Source of the DNA: Thozetella sp. PMI_491
Taxonomy: Eukaryota; Ascomycota; Sordariomycetes; Chaetosphaeriales; Chaetosphaeriaceae
DNA length: 64,000 bases
Reading direction: 5' to 3'
Assembly: GCA_021432635.1 (NCBI GenBank)
Contig: MU270104.1
Span: 1 to 64,000, forward strand
In this document: one piece after another, positions 11,384 to 23,552 of the stretch
Numbering within the stretch: position 1 is the first letter of the stretch
Layout of the letters: every line of letters starts with the position of its first letter
Notes under the pieces: generated by a model
What the model was told of the DNA's origin: nothing
The model's input: only the letters and a program-made list of their open reading frames with translations
The model's database searches: none
Translations under genes and position numbers: made by a program

Positions 11384-12651
11384 ATGCTCGAACTTGCAAT
11401 TTGGGGAAAGCCCGAATTCGCTGCTAAGAAGAGACAAGTCGAAATCCCGTGGGTACTATCGTTGCGTAACCCGGGCGGCAACAAAATCTGACCTCGGTGT
11501 AGAAAGCCCGGCCCTAAGGAAGTTCTGGTCAAGGTTGTGGCCACCGGTCTGAACCCAAAGGACTGGAAGGTAAGAAAAGCACCCCGGCGTGGCTGGCACC
11601 TGGGATTCCAGGGCGAGCGTCTTGAGCATAAAAGGAGGTGGGCATTGACATTTCTATGTGATGCAGTGGGTCCGGGGCCGCGATGAGACGGGTGCTTTGA
11701 ATGCCGGCGACGACATCGCCGGCATCGTCGAGGCCGTCGGGTCCGACGTCTTCGAATACAAGGCGGGCGACCGCGTCGCGGCGTTCCACCGCATGGGCGA
11801 GGAGCGGGGAGGGTATGCCGAGTACTCGGTCGTGCCGGCAAGCACGACATTCCCCCTGCCGCCGAATATATCGTTCGACGCTGGCGCGACGCTCCCGCTG
11901 GCCTTCATGACCGCCTCCCTCGGCCTCTACCAAAACCTGCAGCTCCCGTTGCCCACCATTCCCGGGAAAAAGGATATTCCCATCGTCATCTACGGCGGCG
12001 CGACGGCCGTCGGCGCATACGCGCTGCAGCTCGCAAAGCTCAGCAAGTTCAGCCCTATCATCACGGTCGCCGGCTCGGGTATCGACTTTGTCAAGTCGCT
12101 TGACTCGGCCACCCACATTATCGACTACCGCAAGGGCAACGTCGAGGCCGACATCTTGGCGGCCCTGGGCGGGAAGAAGCTAGCCTACGCTTTTGACACG
12201 GTCGGCGGTGACGTGTGGGAGACCCTCGCCAATGTCATGGTGGCCACCAACGGCGGCGGGCACATCGACTTCTTGGACCCGCCCCAAGGCATCACCGAGA
12301 AGCTTCCGGCCGGCGTGCGAATGACGCGGACCTTCGTGGCCAGCGCATACGGCGCCAAGCACCAGTACATCAGCGAGGAGCAGGCGGCGCTCGATGGCGA
12401 GTTCGCTTACATCTTCTACCGATACCTGAGCCACCTGCTGGCCGAGGGCAAGTTCCGGCCGCACCCTGTTGAGGTGCTCCCGGGTGGGCTAGACGGCGTG
12501 CTCGACGGCGTCAAGGCCCTCTACAATAACAAGGTCAGCGCGAAGAAGCTGGTCGCGAGGTTAGTAGCCAATTCGCTTTAGTGCGACTGAAGACCCTCCC
12601 GACCGTTGCTAACTAACCATTTGCAGAATTGCCGAGACTCCTGGTCTTTAA
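11384..12651 (+). CDS. MDR-superfamily oxidoreductase (zinc-binding-dehydrogenase-like, enoyl/quinone reductase type)
   Basis: Four exons, 11384-11448, 11503-11569, 11667-12559 and 12627-12651, give 349 residues. The order is that of medium-chain reductases: a GroES-like part (KPGPKEVLVKV, GLNPKDWK, AGDDIAGIVEAVG, KAGDRVAAF), then a Rossmann part with the glycine-rich turn YGGATAVG and the loop FDTVGGD. The cysteine cluster of the structural zinc site is absent, so it is probably zinc-free and NADPH-dependent, like quinone oxidoreductases, CipB-like enzymes and stand-alone trans-enoyl reductases of secondary metabolism. The substrate is unknown. Exon 1 uses a GTGGGT donor, chosen because it joins EIP to KPGP, the expected family sequence. 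The last intron has a good CTAAC branch site and gives the C-terminus RIAETPGL. Without that splice the protein would end RLVANSL. Confidence 0.88.
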
Positions 12652-13586
12652 GCAATAGAATCGGACGGAACGTCCGGTCATGTCAATGAGGAAAGCCGAC
12701 GAACCCACCATGTACCACAAAGGGTCGCGTGCTGTGTGCAACATTATCGGAGCCAGCCCCGGGAGGAACCGAAAATGGAGGGTCGGCAGTCCGATCCATC
12801 CGTTTGGGGCGCTACTTTTGGACAAGCGATGGGACGACCTGCAGGCCAATTAAGCGATAGTTTGCCTTGGGGGTCGTCAAGATAAGGTACAGGAACCAGG
12901 GCCTAGGGAGAAAAGGGTGGGCGAAAATCTCAGGTACAACACAAAGCTGCTACCTTTAGGGTTGCCCTAGGACCCTGCATATTCCTTTATCTTTGTGTGC
13001 CAAACTCTGCATCATCATTGTGTTCGTTACCCTAAAAATGGCGTCTATTTACACCACCTGCCAGTCGCGATACACAGCGTTCCAGCTGGTGTCAAGTTGG
13101 CATGGAACAGGGAAAGGGCAGCATGTGGGTAGGGCAAACAAGAAAAAGGCCCGGTTCTCCCTTATCCTCAAGGATCTCGTAGGGCTGCTCAGTTCTGTTG
13201 AGCTGGGTTGGGCTCGCGCTCAGATGCCTAGTAGGCCGAAATCGCTTAGCTCGGTGTAATTGAGAGCGTACTTCGTGGAAGGTGCTGGATGGTCACGCGG
13301 GCAGTCCCCACCACGATTTCGTCAATTTCTGGGGCCTTTTTTCCCGCTCACAGGCATGTGACAAAGGTCTGTCTTGGGTCCTTAGTCTCCCCCAAGCTTC
13401 ATGCCACTTCCCAATCCCACCCGCTAGCTCTTTCCCTCCCCCCCCCCCCCCCCCCCCCCCCCCCCTCTTAAACCTTCTGGTCAGACAATGGATGCGTAAT
13501 TAGGATTTTCTCAGACCCATTTGCCTTCTCTTGTACTCTCTCGATTCCACACCCTTTGTGTTCTCGAGTCAATTCAGCGCCCGGCA
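12652..13586. other. Intergenic region with poly-C tract before CHO2
   Basis: Upstream region of CHO2. It carries a long homopolymer at 13438-13465 followed by a T/C-rich leader. No gene is supported. Confidence 0.6.
13438..13465. repeat. Homopolymer of 28 C
   Basis: An uninterrupted run of C about 120 bases before the CHO2 start codon. Such runs are prone to length errors in assembly and to slippage in cells. It could affect promoter or leader structure, but nothing more can be read from it. Confidence 0.85.
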
Positions 13587-16500
13587 ATGGCTTCCTCCGC
13601 CGATGTCGCGGTGGGCCAAGAAAATGTGCGCCAACGTCATCGATCTGCACACAAAATCGACAATGAGGGGCGGGACGCCGCCGAAGTCGTGCGTGAGCTC
13701 AACGCCGACCCGAAAGTGAAGAAGACGTATGGTCGTACACCTGATGGCACTAGTATGTTCCATCCTGCTGCCCATTAGCCCCCCCCCCTTCTCCTGTCTT
13801 GTAGTCCCGTTCCCAACCAGCCGGTGCTGCCGCCGCCAATGGGGCTCGCTCGTGTGATACAATGGGGAGCAGAAGCAAAGCTGATCGTTTCGCCGCCATG
13901 CAGTCTTCGTCGTCCCCACCACCCATGACATGGTGTCACAGCTGCTCGACCCGCGCCAGCCCAAGAATTTGTCCGATGCTGCTGTCCTCGCCATCCTCGC
14001 CCTCCACATCCTGCTCGCCTATGCGCTACCGCCCGCCTTCAAAGGCCCCGTCTTCGCCGCCGTCTTCCTGTTCTGGCGCGCCGGATACAACATTGGCATC
14101 GGTTACCTGCTGCGCGTACAGTCTAACCACACTCTACTCGTAACGTGGGCCAAGAAGTGGAGGCTTTTTGAGAACCCAGCTAGCGGCAAGAACCCGCGCC
14201 CATGGCTGCACCAGCTCCTGAAGCGGGAACTGGAGGCCAAGATCCCTGAGGACTACAAGTTCGAGGAGGCGCCTCTCGAGTACAACACCTGGCTGGTCTT
14301 CCGCCGCGTTGTAGACCTGATCCTTATGTGTGATTTCACTTCGTACTGCCTGTTCGCTATCATCTGCGCGAGACAGCCTACTGCCGAATCCTTACTTGTG
14401 TTTGCCGCCCGTTGGGCCGGCGGCATTGCCCTCTTCGGCTTCAACCTCTGGGTCAAGCTAGATGCCCACCGCGTCGTGAAGGACTACGCGTGGTACTGGG
14501 GAGACTTGTAAGCTACCGGCCCCAACTCCTTGACATATAGTCAACGCTCCCTTTCTCCAATCACACACCGCCATGCCTTCTTGCTAACTTGGCTGGTAGC
14601 TTCTACCTTGTCGATCAAGAGTTGACCTTTGATGGCGTGTTTGAGATGGCCCCCCATCCCATGTACTCCATTGGTTATGCAGGCTACTACGGCATCTCGA
14701 TGATGGCCGCGAGCTATGATGTCTTGTTCATCTCTATCATTGCCCACGCGGCCCAGTTCGCGTTCCTGGCTTTCATAGAGAACCCTCACATCGAGAAGAC
14801 CTACAACCCGCCGCCTCCGCGCATCCCTGCCGAAGCCCAGCAGCTGGGTGCTGGAGATGCCGCGAAGCCCGTGGACAGGACTGAAACCCCTGCCCCCGTG
14901 CACAAACTCGTGGGTCCTCAGAACCTCGACCTATTCCGCATGACCGATTACACGGTCCTCTTGCTCCTCGGCTACCTGACGGTCATCACCCTTGTCACGC
15001 CGAACACGCTGTTCTACCAAGCCATCTTCGTCCTTCACGCATTGTGGTGGCGGCTGTGGTTCTCAGTCGGCCTGGGCGTCATCCTGACCCTCCAGTCCAA
15101 GGAGAAGATGTTCACTCGCCACTTTCTCAAGTTTGGCGAGAGCGCGGGCGAGGCCTGGCGCCAGTGGAAGAACATGTACCACGTCAGCCTCATCCTCTGC
15201 CACGGCTCATTTATGGCGGCATGCTGGAAGATGTACACCTTTCCAGCCGATTGGACCTACGGCTGGGTTCTCCTAAAGCACGTGGTTGGCGCTAGTCTCA
15301 TCGCCCTTCAGTGGTGGACAGCCTCGAGCATATATGAGTCTCTCGGCGAGTTCGGCTGGTTTTACGGCGATTTCTTCTTTGACAGCAGCGCGAAGCTGAA
15401 TTATACCTCAATCTATCGCTTTCTCAATAATCCGGAGCGGATCATTGGTACGGCCGGCCTTTGGGGTGCAGCTCTCATCACCTGGAGCAGGTCTATCGCC
15501 TTCATGGCCGTTGTCGGCCATGTCCTGACCCTCGCCTTTATCTCGTACGTAGAGAAGCCCCACATGCAGAAGATTTACGGCCGCAGCCTGCGCGACGAAG
15601 CCGGCCTCACCAAGTTCATCAAGCGGTCTCTGCCGCCGCCGGTCAAGGAGTGGCAGCAGAGTGTTGACAAAGTGCTGGATGACACGCGCATGATCGTCGA
15701 CGAGCTTGTCGAGGCCGCTCGGACGAAATTGGCTGCAGGATCCTCGAGCATCGTCAAGGATACAACGGCCCTCTTTAACAAGTACCCGGCGCGCCTCACC
15801 ATCGCGAAGATCGCGCCGGACTTGGCGGGATACGACCCAAAGCACTACAAGTTGTCGGTCGAAGGAACGCCCCTCGTAGCCGCGAACGACAGAGCTACGG
15901 GTATGGAGAGTGTTGCTGCTCGCGTGCCTAAGGATGTCAAGACGTTGGTATTTGAATATGGCGCTCCGATCAAGGTGAAGTGGACCGCGCCGGCGAACCA
16001 CAGTAGGAAAGACTGGGTTGGCCTATACATGGTTACCGATAATCGATCCCGTGATGTCACCGAGGTCTCCTCACTGGGACGCTGGGTACCGACGAGCCCA
16101 GGTGCCTACGACACTAGCACTGACAAGGGCATTCTGGTGTACGATCAGCCTGTCAAAGATTCTGGCGACGTAGACCTTGTTCAGGGTGAGATGGTCTTCG
16201 AGGGCAACAAGTTATGGTGGTCCCAGGGTGTTTTCGAGTTCCGGTACCACCACGACGGCAACCACAATGTCATGTCCATCTCGGAGCCGTTTGAGGTGCG
16301 CATCGGAAGGTTTGATGAGGAGGATGTCGAAGTTGACTCCAAGGGCGTGTATGAAGCGGCCGTTGAGTCGGCTCTATTGCCGGTCATACGCAACTGCTTC
16401 GACCGCGACCCTAACATCGCACCCAGCACGGTCGACGAGCCGTTTGGCGCACATGTGGAGCGAGATAGCAAGTACGCAAAGCGCGTTGTGTACGCCATTC

Positions 16501-16740
16501 GGAATATGTTTGGCATCGATTTCGCCCCCGCTGTCGTGCCAGCAGATGGCAACGTAAGGAAGTTGGCGTGGAGGATATGCAACGCGAAGCAAGTTTTGGT
16601 AAGTTTGTTACCGCCTCCGGTTTCGACCCTACTCTTACCCCGATCAATACGCTGACTGACTCTCTCAGGCACCCTACAGCATGTCGCATTCGAAGGGTCC
16701 CACGACACCGGTGGCGGAGAAGTTTCCCGAGACTTTCTAG
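13587..16740 (+). CDS. CHO2: Phosphatidylethanolamine N-methyltransferase (CHO2/PEM1 type)
   Basis: Four exons, 13587-13752, 13904-14507, 14600-16598 and 16669-16740, give 946 residues, close to the usual fungal CHO2 length. This enzyme performs the first methylation of phosphatidylethanolamine, with S-adenosylmethionine, in the ER membrane on the route to phosphatidylcholine. A polar N-terminus is followed by [20 protein letters not shown] and many membrane helices in two related halves. The methyl-donor motif region is seen as [20 protein letters not shown]. The C-terminal third (from about residue 560) is a soluble beta-rich region containing DWVGLYMV, typical of CHO2 and absent from the smaller second-step enzyme OPI3. 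Intron positions were set by reading-frame continuity. The last coding exon adds 23 residues ending [10 protein letters not shown]. An unusual 28-base C run lies in its upstream region. Confidence 0.95.
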
Positions 16741-17435
16741 GCGAGGGCGTTGGGCCCCCGGGCGTTGGTTATGTTGATTTGCAGTGCATAAGAGCGATAT
16801 TCTTCTGTCCGGCGCAGCACGAGTACATCTAGAGCGATACCATAAAAAGGGTCTCCAAAACGGTAGATAGTGTAGCCAAGAAACAAATGATGGGACATAC
16901 TTTTCTCAGCTCTCAGCCGTGCCAGCGACTGCATGGTGCCGAGGCGTCATCACTTGAATGTTGCCCCGACGCTACGCCCGTCTTAGCCCGGCGTCACATC
17001 TTCAGCCGTTTATCATCCTGCACGAGTCGAGTTCTGAGCTGTATGAGCTGCAGACAGGCTTATAAATGCTGGGCTACACCAATAAGTGCTTGAAATGCTG
17101 ATGACTCAACCATCAAGTAGTAGGGAGGGGAAGACAGTCCAGTGGATATCTTACCTCAATGTTGACATGCCCCTTATTCTATAGGAATGCGTCGTGATAG
17201 GCTCGGGCAGGCACGAGGCCCCGGCGGTCCGGTTCGGGGCGAATTCATCCATCCCCAGTACATAATTCCTTACCGACACATCGCCGTTGGCGCTGGCTTG
17301 GATGAAGCTTCGGTCAGTGTATATGAAGGCCCGTCGGCGGCCATGTAGTTGTGATTCGAGGCTCTTGTCTTCCCACCTTCACTCCGTTTTAACTTCAGTT
17401 CGCATATCAGAGACAAGGATACCTCTCGCCCCAAC
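16741..17435. other. Intergenic spacer
   Basis: Spacer between CHO2 and the glutathione transferase gene. No gene or clear regulatory element is recognised. Confidence 0.6.
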
Positions 17436-18354
17436 ATGGCAACCTCTCAGACATTGGGTGAAGCAACGCCTGATATCACTCACTACAGCGATAAACATTG
17501 TCCCTGGTAGGTTAACCTCTGGTTCCTCCGATACGTTTCGAACCCCTCATCTCTCTATGGCCCTTCCGGTCTCTGAAACTCTTCGGCATATAGGTGCCGG
17601 CGTGTCCACATCACCTTGAGCGAGCTGGGCCTTCCGCACGAGGTAGTCAACATAGATATTCATGTTTCTCGCCCGGAGTGGTACTTCGAGATCAATCCCC
17701 GCGGCAAGGTCCCGGCTATAAAGTACAACGGGACCGTCGTGATCGAGAGTGCCGACATTGTCAAATATCTCATCGACAGGCACCCGTCGCACCTGACTCA
17801 GGCCCATGGCGTCGAGATACCGCGCAGCGAGGTGGATGCCTTTGTCGATGCCTTCATGGGCGAGAAGCAGGCATCAGGCCCCACGCCAGGCCAACTTTTC
17901 CAGTCGATCATGGCTGCTCCGGATGACGCCGCGAGAGACAGGCTCATCCAAAAGCTAGCGGTGGAGATAAAGCAGCACATCGAACCGAGCCTCGGGAATG
18001 TAGCTCCGTACTACGGGGGCAGCGATGAGCTGACCCTAGTCGAGGTAAGCAGCACTCATGGCACCCTCGGGGGCTTGCCATCAGCAACGGTCCGCTTGAG
18101 CTAACATGGCGAGCATACAGGCCCTCTGCGGTCCGCATCTATACTTAATGGCGACCCTGCCGAGGGGTCTGGGGTGGAACGCCTTTGAGGCCGAGTTGTC
18201 CAAAGAGGCCCCCGCCTTCTGGCGCTGGATGCAGACGGTAGCTGGAAACTCTACGGTCAACACCGGCTGGGACATGGAGACGCTGGTATCTCTCTTCAAG
18301 GCCAACATAGCCAAGATCCGCGCCAACTTTCAGCGCACTGAACAGAAGGCTTGA
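17436..18354 (+). CDS. Glutathione S-transferase, Cys-type (omega-like)
   Basis: Three exons, 17436-17506, 17594-18044 and 18121-18354, give 251 residues. The N-terminal thioredoxin fold starts with THYSDKHCPWCRRVHITLSE. The CPWC stretch, with the first Cys at residue 22, marks a cysteine-type GST of the omega or related fungal classes, which act as thiol transferases, dehydroascorbate reductases or deglutathionylating enzymes rather than classical Tyr/Ser conjugating enzymes. The conserved cis-Pro segment is KVPAIKYNG, followed by VVIESADIVKYL for glutathione binding. The helical C-terminal domain follows. Intron 1 splits the Trp codon of CPW, so without the 71-base first exon the active-site Cys is lost; this fixes the start at 17436. 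It is probably cytosolic. The substrate is unknown. Confidence 0.9.
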
Positions 18355-19688
18355 GCGTCACTGATGCTCCGTGTCGGGGCTTCTTGGTCTTCATAGACCA
18401 CGGGGAGACCTCTGAGAAGGTCAAATGAGGGGGATCAAGCCCGGAATATCGCTCCTCTCTTTAATTAATTCTCCTCTATAGCTCCCTTCAATTGCTGATA
18501 GTAGAATTGAAGCAGCCCGTCGATCGCACTCATCTCCAGAACATGCATGCCTTTACCTTGAAGTTGCCTACCTTGGGCGGGGATGCTGGCTGGCCTTCCC
18601 TTCGCCGCCGCGTCGCTGAGGCGCTCTCCCTGCCGCCATTGACAAAGAAAATGAAGCAATTCTAGGCGCGCGGGCCGACAAGAATCTAGCAAACGGCCAT
18701 GGCTCAAGTAATTTGGCAGAATGGCGCCGCCTAACTCGGGCGCATTGACTAGCCGGTGCCCAAGAGCTTTGCTCCTGGCGGGACCCGTGCAAGCCTGAAG
18801 GCCGAGAAAGGTCGGGCGACCCGTTGTGGCCAACCGCACGAGAGGGATCCATCAGGCATCTCCCTATACGTGTGGTTGCAAGCTATATTCGTGCGGGTAT
18901 AGTTCTAATGGGGGGAGGAGTCCATCGGACGCGTTCCTTTGACGCAGGGTTAGGGTCCACTCTAGGGCGGGGGCGACCGTATAGTCGATGCCTCTCGATG
19001 TCGACTAGGCTGGATGCATCTCGAAATCGACACTTCCCAAGGCCCTTCTCCTTCTCCCGCGGGCGACAACCCCGGAGAAAGTGTCTTCTGGAATTTCTCC
19101 TCCCGCAAGCCCGCCCGGGGCCAGCCCTGTTTCACGAGCTTATCAACGGGACAAGTAAGAATAGAGCCCGCGCCCGACCAAGTTTTGCGAATGTCGACGT
19201 GCCACGCGTTTGATTGGAGTTTATGCGTCGGCGCCGGGACAAGTCGCCCACCCACACTAGTCTCCCCCCTCCCCTGCCGGCATGGGATTGGGAGCAAACA
19301 CCAAGGCCGGAGTCGAGCGTGGGCACCATCTAGGGGTCCATGACCGGGGTTCCGATGCTGGCCCGCATGAATCTCTGAATTGTTCTGCAGATGGGGCCGG
19401 CAGTCCATGTGGGCGCGCTCATCTGACGCGGTGAAGCCGTCACGTAAACCGTTGGGCGGCATCTCGGTAGGCGAGATGATTAAATAGAAAGGATTGCTTC
19501 CTACTTTCTTTTGCCATGTCCGAAGTAGCACTACACACGCTCACATCCCCTCGCCCCTTCCGTCTCCACACCATCTGCTGCCGCTCGTATACGAGTCCCA
19601 ACGCCTGTGTATATTGTAGATATATATACCACCCAGCCCAGCACTTCCCCCTTCCCCTCCCACGTTCACCCTCCCACAACCACACCCC
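18355..19688. other. Intergenic region
   Basis: Open frames on both strands (for example 18824-19213) show no domain and no consistent intron structure. The last 70 bases before 19689 form a C/T-rich leader preceded by TATATATA near 19620, which is the likely promoter of the next gene. Confidence 0.55.
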
Positions 19689-20186
19689 ATGCCTCTCTTC
19701 GGGAAAAAGATGGCTCGCGAGACGCCCAAGGACACCGAGGCCGCTTCCGGCTCCGACAAGCCCCTTCCGGACCCCTCTAGCCAGCGGCCCGGCACCTCGG
19801 GCACCGAGGCCCTCCTGGTGACGAACCGGCGCCAGGCCTCGGCCAAGTTCCAGGCAGCCCAGAAGGCCGAGCGGACGTACAAGGCCAAGAAGCGTGCGAC
19901 AGCCGCCCGCGCCAACTTCGGCGAGGCCAAGACGCACTTCAAGCAGGCCGGCTCGCACCTCAAGAAGGGCTTCTCCCTGAGCTTCAACGTCGTCCGGAGT
20001 GCCCCCTACTTCGTCGGCGAGAAGCTCGACGCCCGCCAGGAGAAGGCCTCCGAGTCCAAGAAGCTCAAGGCCCTCGAGAAGCGCAAGAAGCTCGAGCAGC
20101 AGCTCGCCAAGGAGAACGCTCAGCGTGAGAGCAGCGAGACCGCCGAGCCTGCCGCCGCCGACCCGGCTGCCGCGCCGGCCGCCTAA
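19689..20186 (+). CDS. Lysine-rich coiled-coil protein of unknown function
   Basis: A single exon of 165 codons with an ATG directly after a CT-rich leader (CACACCCC before ATG). I do not recognise the family. The N-terminal 45 residues are polar and rich in Pro, Ser and Thr. Residues 50-90 are rich in Ala and Lys. A short mixed hydrophobic stretch around FSLSFNVVRSAPYFVGEK follows. Residues 108-145 are charged, with heptad-like Leu spacing (KKLKALEKRKKLEQQLAKEN), predicting a coiled coil. The tail is Ala/Pro-rich. Codon use is strongly biased to C and G in third positions, like the expressed genes around it, which supports real coding. The opposite strand has a long open frame, but that is a by-product of this codon bias. 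Confidence 0.75.
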   Translation: MPLFGKKMARETPKDTEAASGSDKPLPDPSSQRPGTSGTEALLVTNRRQASAKFQAAQKAERTYKAKKRATAARANFGEAKTHFKQAGSHLKKGFSLSFNVVRSAPYFVGEKLDARQEKASESKKLKALEKRKKLEQQLAKENAQRESSETAEPAAADPAAAPAA

Positions 20187-21520
20187 GCAAGAGGAGAGAC
20201 CGCCGTCATGGCTTTGGGCTAGGAAGGAAAAGAGGGCAGAAGCGCCCTGAGAGAGAGGACACGGCAGGAGGAGAAGATGCCACACTCGCTTGGAACCACA
20301 CTAAAACTGGATCGCATTCCCTATGTCTCTCCCCTGACCACTTGAACTCTCGCCCCTCCCACATCACCACCCCAACGCCAGCACCAACACCGTCGTTTCC
20401 GCATATTTCCACATATTTCACACTCGTTCCCACATCGTCCCGATACCACCGCTCGCTACATTCGTTCCGGCCGTCACTCGCTCACCAGTCCGGCACCCCA
20501 ACACTCGTTACCGTCCATCAGAGACGCCCACCCTCGTTATTTAATCCCCCAAAGGATCACCACACACTCGCTCCAGCACTACACCTATCGTTTACAGCAC
20601 ACCGCACACTGCACACTGCACACTGCACATTGCACATTGCACATTGCACACATGACGATTTGACGAAGCTACGCTAATGAGGCATCACGACCCGACATGA
20701 ACTCTTTGTCCCGAAGAAGTCCAGCATCTGCGTTGTTGTACCCGGCACGAGGGGTTCAAATTGGGTTTGGGGCCCGTCCCCTGGCTTCGTCCTGCATTTT
20801 TTGTTGCCTTGACTTTCCTGGATTTCTGCCTTGAGACTGCCCGAGTTTGACTTGGTTTGTATTTCATGCTAAGCATGCTTTCTGTGTTATAGAAAGGAGG
20901 AGGGGAGGAGGATACCCGGTGGCCGACAGGGGCTGGAGGAACTACTGATACTAGAGGAGAGATAGTTGGACAATAATATCAAAGACTGTTTTGTTGGCGT
21001 GCTTAACATAGACTCCCCTGAGCCTGCCTAGACACCTAGACACCTAGCTGACGGCATACGAGTGACCCGAGACTACTGTAGCACCGAGATTATTCTCGTG
21101 GGAGGACTCGTGGGGGCCAGGGTTCCTGTCCTTACGTCGCTGCACTCCATCGCCGATCGATGGTTCTTAGTTCTCGAACTAGTGCTGCTCCTCAGAACTG
21201 TCCCTCAAGTGGCATAAATATCCAATAATGAGCCTCCGTATCCCACCGATAACCAACATGGACACCCCAGCTCAGCCGGGAGACGAGCCCACGACAACTT
21301 CAGTAGTCGGGGAAACCGGTGTGATGTCATCCCAAGTTCAATCTATGCTGCATGGTTTTTTTCACCGCCATTACCAGACCGCGGTGATCCCAGTTCTCTC
21401 TATGATAGCAGTGGATCGGCCAAAGTCGACCGAACCACTGCACAAACAAATGCAGCAGCCCCGTATCCGACGGATGCCAGCCATGTTCCCAAACCCGCCC
21501 GTGTCGTACAGCGCACAACC
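20187..21520. other. Intergenic region between converging genes
   Basis: Contains the 3' flank of the lysine-rich gene, a 7-base tandem repeat at 20604-20652, and the 3' flank of the eIF3g gene on the other strand. No gene is supported. Confidence 0.6.
20604..20652. repeat. 7-base minisatellite, seven units
   Basis: Three units GCACACT are followed by three units GCACATT and one GCACACA, without gaps (49 bases). The block pattern suggests two rounds of slippage after a single point change. Confidence 0.85.
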
Positions 21521-22592
21521 TTACTGAGCCTTCTTCGCGAACTCCACCCTGAGAATGAGATGCTTGAAACCCCATCCGTCCATCTTGTTGCAGGCCTTGA
21601 CGGCGTCTTCCCGGTCGGCGAAGCTGATGAACGCGAAGCCCTTGGCGAGACCCGTATCCCTGTCCTTGGCCAAGAATACACGTGTGACGCGGCCGAACCG
21701 CTCGAACATATCCCGGAGCTCGCCCTCCTCGGCCATCTCGGAGACCTGTAGCGCAAAAGGTCAGCAAGCCGCCCTAGGTTGGCTCTCGTAAGGAGAGCAG
21801 CACTTACGTTGGTGACACGCAGCGTAGCAAAGTCGTCCCGCTCGCCGTACTTGCTCCCGGGGCCGCCCATCCGCTCGCCGGCACCGCCGGCGCCGGCGCC
21901 ACGCAGGGCTGGCGGGACGTAGCTGCCCTTCTTGCCCGCGCCAGCTGCACCGACCGACGAAGCAGGGCCGGCGGCCGATGGCTCGTCTCCCATACCCGCC
22001 GCCACATCCGCAGCACCTGCCTCGCCCATGGGTGCCATCGTGTCCTTGTAAGGACAACGCGCGGTGAAATGCTCGCCGTTGCAAATACGGCACTTGACCT
22101 TCTTGTCCTTGAGCTTGTCCTTCATGCTCTGCGCGTTCGGGTCCTTGCTCTCGTCCTTGGCATCCTGGCGCCAGCTGATGCTCGGCTTGAAGATGATGTT
22201 CTCACCGACAGAGGTAGTATCGTGCGCCGGTCCTGGAGGGTCGGTCGCGCTCAGGCCGAATTTGGGCCACGTCTTCCTCTCGGCGACGCGGGGGTTGACG
22301 ACTTCGCGGTGTGTGATGTAGCGGATCCGTCGAGTAGTCTTGACCTTCTGGCCGTTGTCGTCGAATCGGTATTCAATGATGGTCGTCGTGCCATCCTTGT
22401 TCTGTACCTTCTGCAGGGGCGGAAGGTCGACGGTGGTCTCGTCGAGATCCTCGTCGTCCGCCCAGTCGTGCCTGCGGGCCGGTTAGTTTCGGTCGCATTT
22501 TCCCAAGTTTGTGGGGTGCGCTTCGAAAGTTCGAGCGCTCCCAGCAGCCACCTCGGCCGTGGTGAGAGAACTCACTTCGCTTGAGCCGCCAT
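21521..22592 (-). CDS. TIF35: Translation initiation factor eIF3 subunit G
   Basis: Three exons on the minus strand, 22576-22592, 21808-22471 and 21521-21745, give 301 residues, the usual fungal length. This is the g subunit of eIF3, which binds RNA and the i subunit and promotes 40S scanning in the cytosol. The start [17 protein letters not shown] is followed by the conserved [20 protein letters not shown] region. A zinc knuckle follows ([13 protein letters not shown], pattern C-x2-C-x3-H-x4-C), then a Gly/Ala linker with YVPPALR, and a C-terminal RNA recognition motif (RNP2 LRVTNVS, RNP1 KGFAFISF). The last intron splits the recognition motif directly after LRVTN. The tiny first exon codes only five complete residues and part of Lys6. 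The gene converges with the lysine-rich gene. Confidence 0.95.
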
Positions 22593-23552
22593 CTTAACTC
22601 TCGGTAATGTATTCCCTCTCGAGTTCGGTGGTGATACCTTTCCTTGTCGTCGATCGAGGGCAGTTAGTTGTGCGGTGGTGGGGGTGGCTCTTATCGATCA
22701 AGGGGAATTTTTGGAATTTCCGGCCGGGTTTTAGTGTGGGGCAAGACCTGACTCACCTTGCCACCTTGGAAATTTCGGTGAGTCAAGGTGAGCGCAGGGT
22801 TGTCCGCTGGCGACAATAACCAACAGGCACCAATCCGAAGCAGCACGAGTTCGTCTAGATCCTTTATTTCACAGTATCCGTCTGTTAATAGGAAATGTGA
22901 GGTATCCATGCCGCAGCACCTATAATCTTTACACAAGTGCGTCCTCCAAGGCGACACACATATTCATACTCCGTGCTTCATTTTTTTAATAAATTTATTT
23001 TATTTATTTTTGTAGTCATCTCAGAGGCATACAACGTAATGCCGGGGCAAACCAGCGGGATATCAAACGCCCTCGACCGATCCAAGTTTCTCCAGGCCGC
23101 AACCTGCGCCTGGACTCCACCGCCCAAATGGCATAAATATATAATACAAGAGTATACAGAAGGCAAGACTCAGGTCATCAAGGCGTAATATGCATGCACC
23201 CCGCGGCGCGATATCCCTTTATCCCAGCCCATTCATGGCGTCTTCGTCATCCGGCATCCAAGCAGTCGGCCCAGCCTCCTTGTATCCTCGGGCGATGGCG
23301 CCCCTCTCTAGTAGTATATCAGTCGGAAACGCCACCGTAATCGTCAGGAGCCACCCAATTCCATTTCGTCCTTCCTCCAGTGGTCTAAAGACCGACATTC
23401 CCTATTCCCAGACGTGAGACAAAAGAAAACCCTGTTTCGGCAGTGGCATATATGTGCTGAAGATTTTCTTCGGTGAAAGAAAGTAGTGTGCGAGATAGTA
23501 GCCCCCGTGGTTGAGGCTGCGTGCACCGAGATGAAGCATATGCGTTCGTTTA
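22593..23552. other. Intergenic spacer
   Basis: Region between the eIF3g start and the stop of the PH-domain gene, locally AT-rich around 22980-23010. No gene is recognised. Confidence 0.6.

Noticed and set aside
19440-20285. 281-codon minus-strand frame
   Set aside because: Antisense to the lysine-rich gene; Leu/Gly repeats typical of reverse reading of GC3-rich codons.
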